Position numbers and translations under genes: made by a program. This document shows positions 47,250 to 59,700 of a stretch of 64,000 nt of DNA, in pieces. The stretch comes from Aulostomus chinensis (Eukaryota > Chordata > Actinopteri > Syngnathiformes > Aulostomidae): positions 29,989,041-30,053,040 of the forward strand of contig JBBMOA010000006.1 in NCBI GenBank assembly GCA_037954235.1. Reading direction: 5' to 3'. Below the pieces are notes generated by a model, which was not told where the DNA came from, ran no database searches, and saw only the letters and a list, made by a program, of their open reading frames with translations. How positions within the stretch are numbered: the stretch's first letter is position 1; the number at the start of each line of letters is the position of its first letter.

Positions 47250-49875
47250 CAAAGAGTTCAAAACTTTTATTTACTCTCCTCAGACCATTGGGAAATATTT
47301 CCTCTTCACAAAAATAGGAACGCATGTACATTTATAGTATATTCTGTATTTTAATACATTGAAGTTTCTATTTGAGTTTGGAAAAAAGAAAAGAGGATCA
47401 GCTCATTGCTGATGGAGCAGGATCATTGCCGACTGTCAGGAATGGTCCCTGACCTGCAGTCTATCCGTAATGGCAGTCATCTTAAGAGGAATGACATCGA
47501 CAGTGTTGGACATGTGGCCCAACAGCATCCCTGGTCACCACAGCCTGACAACAGAAGAACCCTTCACGCATACGGTGGAATCGTTACTTGACATTACAGT
47601 GTAGTTGGTAAGGCAGCGGGGTGAGACCGTCCAAGCTCAACCTGCCTTTAACGCTCGCGTCGCCACAGAGAAGACGGCGCGCGCCGAGTAAACCAAAATC
47701 CCACAACTTGATGTCTTAAAAACACATCGGCCTCCCGCAGCTTCCTGTTGGTTCAGCTCGCCCAGTCATACACAGTACAATGATACCCTTCACACCTTGT
47801 CGAACAATTCATTGTGTATGAAACTTAAGTTTTCCCCTCAAAAGGCAACGATGGTTTATTTTTTACTGCAAATACTTAACGGTCAGTTTGTGTAGTCTGG
47901 TGTTTGTCAAATTGCAGCAAAACATTAAAAGCGAACTCTTGGATGCTATCGGTGACTTTCCGGACAAAAGACGTTAGTTCTTCAGTTTAAAGAAAAGAAA
48001 ACATGGCTGTACCAGACAGCTGCTGCCAGGCGATTCACCTGGTCTGGATCCAGGGTACTCGAGGGAATGTGGCTTCTTTTGGCACTAAAACCTTTGTAGA
48101 AAACTCGGCCCTTGATGGTGAACAGCATCTCCTGCTAAAGAGGCGTCGGAGGCATCAACAAGGAAGAGGATGTCACTCTCCACCCACCAAGGCTTCAGCC
48201 TCTAATCATTATATTTCGTTTCAGTCTTTTTTTCACACTGCAAGATCCAAGGACAAGCTTTGCTTTTTACTGATACACGGTCCTAAAGTGATATTTCACC
48301 CAATCGTTCATTCTGCCCTTGACGTTCTCACTAAAGTGGCTTGAACTCCTGCATCCCTTCTTCGTGACTCCAGGATGCAGGAAGAGCCAGCCACGTGTTT
48401 AGCTTGACGCGAACGGAGACTGACAGCTAACAGCTAAGCGGTCCAGAAACATCTGTTTCCAAACACTGCGGGTCATTGTGGCGGTTTGGTCCAAGGTGGC
48501 CTTGTTTGTTTTAGCATGAATCAGGGTGGGTTTTGGATTATTGAGCACACAGTTGGATTAAGGGGACCTGGATTAAACCAGACGACGGGGAGAGTTTTTA
48601 AACAATGTTTTTGGACTGTCTTGCTGTTGTTAGCCATCAGTCTCCGTTAGCTTCAAGCTAAACATACGTGGCTGGCTCTTTCTGCAACCTGGGGTCCCAG
48701 AGAAGTCATGCAGGAAGGAAAATGACTGTTAAACTTCGCTTTAAAATCGCCCAACTGCCCGTCTGACTTCAGGGGCGGAGCAAAGGTAACCTGATTAATT
48801 TTGTGCAAATCTCTTAAGCAGCGGGAAACGGCTTTATTTAATATTGGGCTCGGTGAAAACCCCTCTGTCCACTGAGTTGATGATTTATCAAAAAACAAAA
48901 AAACACACAAAGTATTTGTTTGAAAAGATGAATCAAACATAGCTTCTGAAATGTTGGTTAGACCAAAACAAAACCGGATTTAGGAAATCCTTTCACGACA
49001 TGGAAGATGGAACATGACCTCCTACTGAACACAAAAGTCTCAACCATTATTTCCATTCTTTTCTTACACAAATCAAAAAGATGTCTTAGTTGGGAATTGC
49101 TGGATACCAAGCTTGGTAAAAATGGCTGAGATGAGGTAATCTGACTTTCAAGAACACAAAGATATCCAACCAGCGCTTGTCCTGGGTGGTGCCACCAGCC
49201 TGAAACCAAGAAAAGGGGTCAGCTATTCTCCCGCTGTCAACGCTACAGGCGATTATCTAGCATCTCTGCTGGCTGCGTTCATTCCTGAGAAAGACTAAAT
49301 TAAAGTTTAATCTAATTAATTGCAGACATTTCTCTGTGAATTTGGAATGCAACCTCCAGATGTGATGAAGTGGTTTTCTGCTAGGTCTCCTTTCCCATCT
49401 CTTCATGTCACCTGTGTTGCTGACCTGTCCTCCGTTAGCGCTCCACCTCCACCACGAGGTCTGGAGGTGATGGGAACAGTACGGTGAGTAAGTGTGAAGC
49501 ACCGCGACCTCCCGAGGCCGGCTCGTCTTCTCACACGCGTCTATAGTGACGATCTTTGATTTCATGTGTTGCAAGTTCACGTGAGATACTTGGATTTCAC
49601 CTCATGACTGAGAGACGACAGTAATAAACATCGACAACCTGCTGGGACGGTTCATGCTTACAACCATAGACGATGAGCCACAAAATGTTACGTACACACA
49701 TAACTTGCAGAAACCCGCCCCCTCGGCTCCAAACGCACTTTGGCCATTGTCTCACCGGACTGATTCAGGAGCAGACGGGTGCTCCTGATTGGCTGTCACG
49801 AAAAATTAACAATCGGGGAAGATGTCTTTGTAGCAGGGTGGTGGTTGTCATGGCAGAAGGATGCGGCATTGCTGA
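47250..49875 (-). other. zdhhc8 3'UTR
   Basis: About 2.6 kb between the zdhhc8 stop codon and its likely poly(A) signal. No coding exon or mobile element is recognised on either strand. A long 3'UTR is also usual for this gene in mammals. Confidence 0.5.
47266..47271 (-). terminator. zdhhc8 poly(A) signal
   Basis: TTTATT on the plus strand, AATAAA on the minus strand. It is the most distal good signal before the ranbp1 end, and another lies at 47855-47860. It faces the ranbp1 signal at a distance of about 120 bp. Confidence 0.55.
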
Positions 49876-52800
49876 TCACACTGAAATCTCATAGGTGGTG
49901 CCTCCTACACCCGTCACCTTTTTGACGTTACTGTGGCGACCGGGGCTGAGGGTGGCGCCCTGGGCACCTGGGTGGCAATCCATCTGCCCGTTCATTTTCA
50001 TGGCCTCTCTGGACAGAAAGAGAAGAACAAGAGGATCAGGTCAGTGAAGGTTCATCACGCTTTGGATTGTCAGAACGGAATATTAATTAAGATGGAAGTG
50101 TGCGTTAGTGAAGAAAACAGTTGGGAACGTTAGATGGGCAGAGAAAGAGCATGCAAAAGAAAAAAGATGGAAAGTCACGACTTTATTTTCACATTCATGA
50201 CAGAATACAAAATGGAGATTTTTCTAGAAAGGCCAACAATGACATTCATTCACAGAACAACTGAGAATTCATAAAGAGAACGTATGGATAAATAAATGGA
50301 CAAACACCGCAGACACATGCTACATGTTCAGGACTAGGCTGAGGTACGCTAGTGCCCTCTATTGGCTGGCTTTGTCCAGCAGAAGGAGCAGGGCCTCCAG
50401 TGAGAGGACATTCAATCCCAACCAGTCCCCTTGGCTCAGTACCCTGCATGCAGTTCCAGAGGGGTACATTAGGATTCATACCTTGGGCCCCCCAGGCGAG
50501 GCGAGTCTGTCCTCTCATGGGCACTGATGTATGAGCGTTTCTGACGGGAGTAGGAAGGGGATCGGGGCATGGCAGGGGAGTGGGGCTGGTGGGCAGGGGA
50601 GCGGTAGGGGCCGCCCTGGCTGCTGTTGGTGCTATTGTGATCAGTGTGTAGGGAGGTGGATGAAGTCCTGGGGGCTCGACCGAGAGTGGAGCCGGCGTGG
50701 CGCAACACAGGGGTTCGCTGGCCATAGCTCACCAGCCCAACACTCATCAGGTTGTCCCTGGAGCCTCCATAGGCAGGAGGTGTGGGGCCTCTGGAGCTGG
50801 GGCAGCGAGGCCCATCTGGGTAGCAAGGGTTGGTTTGGAGGCCATAGCCCCCCGAGCCCTCAAACACACCAGAGTCCTGGGCATAGATATGGGTCTGGGA
50901 ACGCCCATGCAGCATCTGACGCTTCTCCCTCTCCTCCATCTCCTTTCGCTCCTGGATGGAGGCCATAATGGTCTGAGAGAGGTTGTCATAGCGTACTGGG
51001 GATGGATCCCTGTCCCGCAGGTGAGGGGACTGCCTGCCCAACCCCCTGGGTGGCATCACTGGACTATAGGTGGGGGCAACCTGCTGCCTTTGCATTTCAG
51101 GTTCCCGAATGTGGCACATTTTGGTGGGCAGGTAGGGCGAGTGGAACCCCATGGAGGGCATACCACGGTGGGCCATGCACTCATTGGCAGTGGAGGGGGT
51201 GATGCTGGGGTTGAGCAGGCTGTCATAGGACAGGCTTCCATTTCGGTTGGAGAGCGTGTTGGGAGAGAAGACACTCTTGTATGGCGTGGAGGTGACGGTC
51301 TGGGGCTGCAGCGCCTGGAGCTGACCCTTATCTGACCGGTGGTGAGCCTGCTTCAGGCTGAGAGAGCGGGAGTTGGCAGGGTCAGAGTCCAGCTGGAGTG
51401 GGGAAGATTTAAAGGTGCGGTGCAGGGGAGCGTTGGTGTACTCTGGCATATCCAGGTTTGGCTCGGATCGGTAGTCGTGACCACGAACACCCTCTTCCAA
51501 GATGGTTGAGGTCTTCTGGTCATCTGGCATGATGATCTGAGGAGCAAGAGGCAGAATGAAACAACAAGTCAGAGTCAGACCTGAACCCAGAATTGAACCT
51601 CAAGCAGTCCGGTCATGTTTTACCTTCTCCTCAGCTGTGTGGTAGTGAACTTTCGGCATGGTGCCAAAGGACGGTCTGAATTTATACATGGCTGGAGTGG
51701 AAGGGTGGGTCTTACCAGACAGAGAACTTTCTACAACAGACAAGAGAGAGGACCAGATGAACCCAACTGAGAGAACAAAGACACTATGAGATAACAACTA
51801 AAGTCTCTGACTGGAAGGCTTCCCTCGATAAGGGGACTGAATTCTGGAATTGGACAAAGAATTTGCTCTCACCTGTGTTATAGCATACATGAGGGGGCAC
51901 CCTGAGTCTGCAGAGCTGGAGAACCAGTTTAAGTCTAGGACCCCTAGATGGTGCTCACCTCTCTCTGATTTGCTACCCTGACCCAGGGGTGCCCACAACT
52001 TTCCCTCGGGGGGCCAAGACTCAAACTAAACAGGAGGCTGCAGGCCCCTTTTTTCTGTGTCGCACTGACTCTGCCTCTTCATTTGTTCTGTCCTCACTTG
52101 GACCTTACTGACACTCTGCACAAAAATGGCGATCTGCCACCTGATCAAATTTGGCCCCCTGACCCTACTTTGGGCAGCCTTGTCCAAGCGATTCCTGGTC
52201 GTCTTGTCTAAACCTAACCAGAGTTCCTAAATCTGCTGGAGGTCATCCAATTTGTTAGGTGGCGCTGTTGTAAATAATGAGGATTCTGGACTTGTGGTTC
52301 CAAACCCGTGCTCCAGAATCTGCTGGTGCCCTGCAGATCCAAGGAAGGCAGTGCACTCAGAGCAGCTGCAGTACTCCAAACTACCATGGGGCTGCAGTGG
52401 TGCTCCATGGAGGAGGGGAAAGCGTTCACTCCCCAACATAATGCACCATGACACAGAGGACCCTCAGGAGGCAACCTGCTGCCGCGGGTTCACACTATAC
52501 ATCATTGACATTTCATGTGATTAAACGCGACACAATAAAATAACACATTCCTCTCAGCCTTCACTGTGACAACCTTCACAGCTCCTCGCTGAGGCAGACG
52601 CCCCTGACATGCAGGCAAATGGAAAACAAGACACAAACGTCCCCTGATGGGGGCCGGATTCAAAACAAGGGTCAAGGGAAGAGCAATTAAGATCCACAGA
52701 GTAGATCAGGACAAACATGGAATATTTATACGAATGAACATACAAAGATCTCGACGAAGACCTTTCTTGTAGTTCTAGAAAATAAAGTCATTCAAAAAAA

Positions 52801-53083
52801 AAGTTGTATATTCTTTTATATGTATACACACACACACACATACATACATATATATATCTACACACACACATATATATATATATATCTACACACACATATA
52901 TATATATACACATATGTGTGTGTATATATATATACATATATATACATATATATGTATATATACATATATGTGTGTATATATATACACACATATATATATA
53001 CATATGTGTGTATATATATATACACACACATATATATATGTGTGTGTGTGTATATATATATATATGTGTGTATATATACACAC

Positions 53084-53124
<41 letters not shown>

Positions 53125-53162
53125 TATATATTTGTATGTGTATATATATACACACATATATG

Positions 53163-53198
<36 letters not shown>

Positions 53199-53298
53199 TA
53201 TATTTGTATGTGTATATATATACACACATATATGTATATATATATACACACACACACACATATATATTTGTATGTGTATATATATACACACATATATG

Positions 53299-53330
<32 letters not shown>

Positions 53331-56035
53331 TATATATTTGTATGTGCATACGTGTGTGCAACACTGTCCCTGAGAGGATATTTTTGTGTTTACATTCACA
53401 TTTTGTTTGGTTCTATGTTGACGTGTCATGGTTCTAGTTGATGGGCCTCAGCTGTCAACCTTCATTGGAAGGTGACTCACTCACTGATTTTGCCAGTCTG
53501 AGGCAGAGCACCTTTACTGGGAAGGTCCCAGGTGAAGTCCTGTTTCCCAACCGTTGCCCCTCCATTTCCCCTGGAGCCCCCCGGCTCCAAACGACCAGGA
53601 TCAGGCCGGTGATTCATGCTGTTCCTCCTGAAATCTCTCCATAACGCCACAAATCTGCGCCGGATCCAGTGAACAGTACCCCCTCACTATACATCACACC
53701 TCTGACCACATATATCAGGCCCATTAACACAGAGTCACACCTCAGTGCCATTGATCTTATAAAGACCTTGGGGGGGGGGGGGGGTGGATGAGGGATGAAG
53801 GGGAAGCGCTGCTGTTTCTTACCTTCGCTGGAGGTCAACTGGTTTTTCAGCTGGTTGTACCTGTCAGCTTTAGGCGGCAGTGGCGGCTGTGTTTCCTTCT
53901 CGTCCAGGCCGTCCAGGCTGCTTTTGGACTAGAGGGAGGAGATGGGGGGGGGGGGGGGGGGCAGATTCATTGGTTTGAGTGAGAAAGGTTTCCCAACATT
54001 TCACTTGATGGAAAGAACAGGAAAGGTGATCAAGCCTGAAGATCCAGGTGATCTCTAGGTTTCCATTACAGGAGATTGACAATCTTAAACCTGAAAGAAC
54101 TACGGCAAAACTTTTCAGAACCACTGGAGGAAGGTCGTCGCACCCCTGAAGACTGAACTCAAGGACATCTAAAACATGGCAGTTTAGGTGTCTAAAGTAC
54201 ACATGCAATTATATAAAGAAATATAAAACCTTAGCCTTGACACTGACAAGGTGCTGAAAGGAGCTGCAAGGTTTAGAGTTAATATTTTATTTACATTGTG
54301 ATGTTAAAGGAGACGTTAGTTCTTACATCATTAATCTGCTTTCATTAAAAAAACAAAGGGATTAAGGGGGATTCTGAGGGGATCTTAATCAAATAAAGGG
54401 GTTTTCCTGAGTCTGTGAATACTAAGCGTCTGTGTGTGCAGCACCTAACCAGTTGCACTTGGCCCTGCTGAGGTGGTTCATGTCGGATCTTTCAGCCCGA
54501 ATGCCAAATAAATTAAACTTATTTTTGCTTTTCAGGGTCTGAAATGTTCAAATCCATTTACCCACATTCCTGAGGACACTGGTCTGTTCCTGCCTTGATT
54601 AACCAGTCATCGCACAGGTACTTGTACTTAGTGAGCATTGGCACTGAATCCATCCCTTTATCCTCCCCCTCTTCTACTGTTGAGGGTGGTGGGGGTGGAG
54701 CCTATCCCAGCAGCCTTCCCCCTGGACAGGTCACCAGTCCATGGCAGGGCCAACACATAGAGACAGACAACCATTGGCTCTCCCAGCCACGCCTACGGTC
54801 AATTTAGAGTCTGGATTAACCTGGTCCCTCTTGATGTCTTTGGACTGTGGAGGAAGCTGGAGTACCAGAGAGAACCCAGCAGGAACAGGGAGAACATGCA
54901 GACTGACCACTGCACCACCGTGCCGCCCGCACTGAAACCAGCTGCTAGTAACTATTGTAACATCTCAGCAGGCGGAGGACTGGATGCTGGCAAGGAACGC
55001 CAGGGGAACAGTAGAACAAGGTTCTGGAGGAACTCACCTTGGAGCTGATGATGGTTCCATGGATGCCGTTGTCGCTGACTTTGATGGTGATTTGTCTGTC
55101 AGAAAGTTCCGGCCTGATGAACGGGGGTTGGACTTTGATGGGGGGCTTTTTTCTTGGGTCAAGCATGTACCTGCGTGGGAGGAGTCAGGATAAGCTCTCC
55201 TTCCACACCTGACAGTTTCATTTCTGGATGCCTGTACAGAACCGCGATCACACAGTTTGATCCCGTTGACCGTCAGCTGGTTAGCCACACTCGCCTCATC
55301 TCTCTGTTTACTTTTGCTTGTGTCTGCCTCTTGAAAGGAGATAAAAGAGTCCAAATCCCCTGGAACAGCTGTGGTCGTACCACATGCAGGCTGTTCTACA
55401 TGATCTGATTCACTTCCATTCACTGCGTCTCTGCAGCCCCCCAGGGAGACCCACTTCTGGTGTCCCACATGTATGTACACATATTAGCAAACTTGGAATC
55501 AAATATCATCATTCAGAAGGAATAGCAGCTTCAGAACATCTCCCCTCTGCGTCCATACATCCAGGAACCACACAGACCTGCAACCTTTGTCTTCTGCTTC
55601 CATCTTTGTTTCACTAACCACTGAGCGTGTCCAAGCATGCCCACGGCCTCCTTCCTCAGCTTCTGTTCATGACTGGCAGACTGGATGCAGCCACGTCGTA
55701 CTGCTGCCCTCCACTGGTTACACACACACACCTCCATTTACAAGTTCAATCCAGGCTTGGGGTCAAAGGGGCAAGGGCATGATTAATTCTGTCAATCTAT
55801 TTCAATGCAATTAATCAGTTATTGATCAGTTATTAATCAGTTATTGATCAATTATTGATCAGCAGGGAAACAGGACGTTCCGAGCGAGAGCTCCCGTAGA
55901 CCACAAACCTTCCGGAAGAGACTGTTACGCCTTAATGGCCGATGCTGCCAACCTCCACCTGCTGCTGCCTCTGCAGTCACACTCCTGATTTTTTATGGAA
56001 CAGCATGTGTACCAATAGGATCTGGAGGTGATGTC

Positions 56036-56086
<51 letters not shown>

Positions 56087-56385
56087 GGCTATTAAACCAG
56101 CGATCCGCTCTGTTTGCTGTTAATTGATGCTCTACAGAGTGATTCAACTCTCTCAGCCATCTGCCGTCCCGCATGGTTGCTGACTCTGGATACACACCTC
56201 CACACACACCTCGCTGCACATACAAACACAGGCTGTGTGTCCTAACCCCGTCTTACATTCATGCCTTACAGATCTTCACCCTACAATGAACAGTTGTGTC
56301 ACAAGCTTTTTCTCTCCAGAATGAAGGCGTGTCTCTACAATGTGACTCATCACATTTAAGTACCAACAACCTCAGAAATACAAAG

Positions 56386-56430
<45 letters not shown>

Positions 56431-56695
56431 CCTTAAAGGTGCTGCCCTGTTGTTATTGTACAAATTTTAAGCATAAACACACAGACAGACCCATTCATGA
56501 AGTACAGCGGCTGACAAAAAGAATCCTGGAAAGCATCGATTGTACATCCACACATCCTACCTTGGTGCCAGAGGACTACACAAGACGTACTCCACGTTGC
56601 CACAGCAACCCTTGGTGAAGGGATTTACTCCTCCACGAAACTTGCCCGTCACCTGAGGAACACAATATCGAGGTGAGAGTCATCAGTGACGAGAG

Positions 56696-56748
<53 letters not shown>

Positions 56749-59700
56749 CACAAACAGCAGTGCAGGTACCAAGACCGTTCAAAAATTACCTCCTCTGTGT
56801 GTGTGTGTGTTATAACTCATCTACGTTGCCTCCTCACCTGTTCATTGGTTGTTCGACCTCGAGCCACAAGCACCATGTGGAACCCTGTGAGCCCCATGAC
56901 AGGAATAAAGAACAGCCCCGCGATACACATCACCACCAGACTGGGCAGGAAAAGGTCAAGGGAGACAGACAACCACGATATCACCTCCCAGGAACGCCAT
57001 TAAAACAAGAGAGTTACTGCTGCGTCCTAGAAGCAGCGGAAGGATACGTGACAGTGGTGTGCAGCGCCCCCAGCCTCTCCCGGTGGTGGAGAACGAAGAT
57101 GAGGCCGAAGGTGAAAACTCCCACCATGTGGATGCTCAACGACAGCAGGAAGAGGAAGAAGTAGCGGTAGTTTCTCCGCCCAATGCAGTTGTTGACCCAG
57201 GGACAGTGGTGGTCGAAGTCCTGGGAGGGAGGAAGGGAGAGGTCCACTGACTCACAGGATATTAAATATCAGACCACCACTTGTCTGGTCTGTGTTTTTA
57301 TACGAGTCCCAAAAGTTGGCTTCATCTTTTATCTGGGCTCCGGTTCCAAACATGCTGAGAACCGATTCAGGTTAAAAGAGCCGGCCATGTTCTGGTACCT
57401 GATGAGACAGTAAAGTGGAGAAAGAAGGAAGCCATGTGACTTCACTGCACGCACTGAGGCCAGCAGGGACCCAAAACCAGTGGTGTGGTTCCACTTTTAA
57501 AAACCTGATGCAGACAGAACTTGAAATGCAGCCAAGTTGTCTGTGGTAACACAACTGAGCCGACACACAACGGTGCAGCTGAAGAGTGTCTTCATCACAT
57601 CAGCAGCACGTGGAGGACTGCTGGCCACCCAAGTCCAGGTACCAGTACCAGTACCAGAACGTGGACTGCTCAGTGCCGGTTGATGCGTATTAATGTCACA
57701 CCTACATGTATATGTGAGTATTTCTGCGTGTACAAGTACATTCACACACACCTCGACACAGTTGTCACAGACGCTGCAGTGTGAGCAGCGAGGCGGCCGG
57801 TAGAAGTGACAGGTGGCGCACCACTTCATCCGGACCTGGATGCCCTTGATCTCCACGTTCTTGTAGAGTGGTGCTCGGAAATCATCGTCCTTGTCTTCGT
57901 CTTCATCCGCTGTGTGTGTGTGTGTGTGGGGGGGGGGGGGGGCAAAGCACAGATGCATCAGAAAGAGTGTGAGAGAATCTCCCGGACAGAAAGACAAAGA
58001 CAGCATGGTAGTGATTTATGACGCTAACTGACAAGGACAACACCTCAGGTGAGGCGCCGCTCACTGATAGCATTCTACTGTCTAACCCTCTGTGTCAGAG
58101 CTGGGAGACCTCAGGGGGTCCTGCAGTTTCAGAGGACGCTCAGTCAACAGAGGTGAAGAAATATTATGGTGGTTAACAAAAGCATGGGAGTTCAGAGGGA
58201 GCAGTACTTCTGGGCGTTCTCCTGTTTCTGAGTCCGAAACTTGACAAATGTTGTAGGAAAGAAGCGTTCTAAGAATTCTGATGCACTCTGAAGTTGTGTA
58301 AAACTACAATAAGCTTCCTTTGCTCCATCAAATACCATCCTCACGACCCCTCAAGCATCCGAAACGTAGCAAAATGAATGTGGATGATATCAGCACGCCA
58401 CCTCTGGCGGCAGGTACTACGTGTGCAGCTGAAAGACATTTTATCATCCACTGGACCTCCGAAGCAAAAAGCCCTCAGTCACAAATAAATAGTTTGCCTG
58501 AAGAGTCAAGACAAGAACCGGAGACAGCTTCCAGGCTGACGAGCACAACTGGTGGAGTCCGTCAGCCTGGAAGCTGTCTCCGGTTCTTGTCTTGACTCTT
58601 CAGGCAAACTATTTATTTGTGACTGAGGGCTTTTTGCTTCGGAGGTCCAGTGGATGATAAAATGTCTTTCAGCTGATCAAAAGGCAGATTAAAGCGATCC
58701 AGACGGAGCTCCAACCCGAGAAAATGATTTCACAGCACAATGAGAACGGCAGGGACATCCAGGTACCTGAACACTCGCCTACAAAGCAGGAAAATGAAAG
58801 AAAAGTAAAAACGGAGAGAAACAAAAGCTCCGGCACAGAAATAAACAGCTCCACAGTGGGAGATTGCTCTATTATTATGGCTCTCATGTCTCTTTAAATA
58901 GATTTTAAAGGTAAACCGCCTGTCAAGCCACACTCACACCAACAGTTACGCTTGTATCTGCTTTGACAGCTTCTTTCTTCAAATGAGACGTAAGTAGTAT
59001 TCAGCTGGCGAGGCTGTGGCCTACTTCCTCCCTGACACGCTGCAGACTCACTCCAGTCACTCTTACTTCCAGTCTGAACCGTCATTTTACTCTAAGCCTT
59101 TTTTCTAATAGCTATCTTTCTAATGTGGAGCGTTTCAAACCTTTGACCATCCGACTGGTCATGATTATGTTCTCTCTATTACAGGTTAACGGTCATCCCT
59201 ACGGTGTTACCCCCGGCAACGGGTCGGATGATGGAGAATATCACAGCATTCTGAACTTACAGATTTTTACTTGAGCAAAAAATCCACGGACGTTCCAGCA
59301 TCAATATACAGTATGTGTGAGTGTTTGAGCAGAGAGATGACGTCAGCCCACATGAAGGCTTCCATGTTGCTGGGGTGGAGCCAACGTTCCGGTACGTCAC
59401 CGCTGATGAAGGTCCCAAAAAGCTCTATCAGCCCCTTTCACCTCGCGAGTCCCTGTCCTGCCCTTTGCCTCAGAGAGAAGAATACAACTCAATAAATTAA
59501 CCGAGCATGGTGATATTTTCCTAACAGCGTTCGCGCTTCTTGCTTCTCTTCATGCTGCCTCTGAGACACAGAACAGAGGTGGTAGTTTATAAACCCAGCA
59601 GCCAACGGCCGCCGTCGCCACCGGGGAGGGAGGCACTTCACCCAACTTAATGATTATTACTCCTTTATGAGCGGAGAAAGCTGCTCCTTAGACAGGTGCT

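Noticed and set aside
50469..50481. Stop after ...GGPRYES as the zdhhc8 C-terminus
   Set aside because: A donor (AG|gtatga) at 50481 splices in frame to 50008-49876, which ends in the conserved GGTTYEISV tail.
50531..51335. Long plus-strand frames of 145 and 212 codons, Gly/Trp/Ser-rich
   Set aside because: Antisense of the large Ser/Pro-rich zdhhc8 exon; composition follows from the complement.
52788..53441. Several open frames of 147-213 codons rich in Tyr, Ile, Thr, His or Cys, Val
   Set aside because: All are readings of the TA/TG/CA microsatellite in different registers, inside a zdhhc8 intron.
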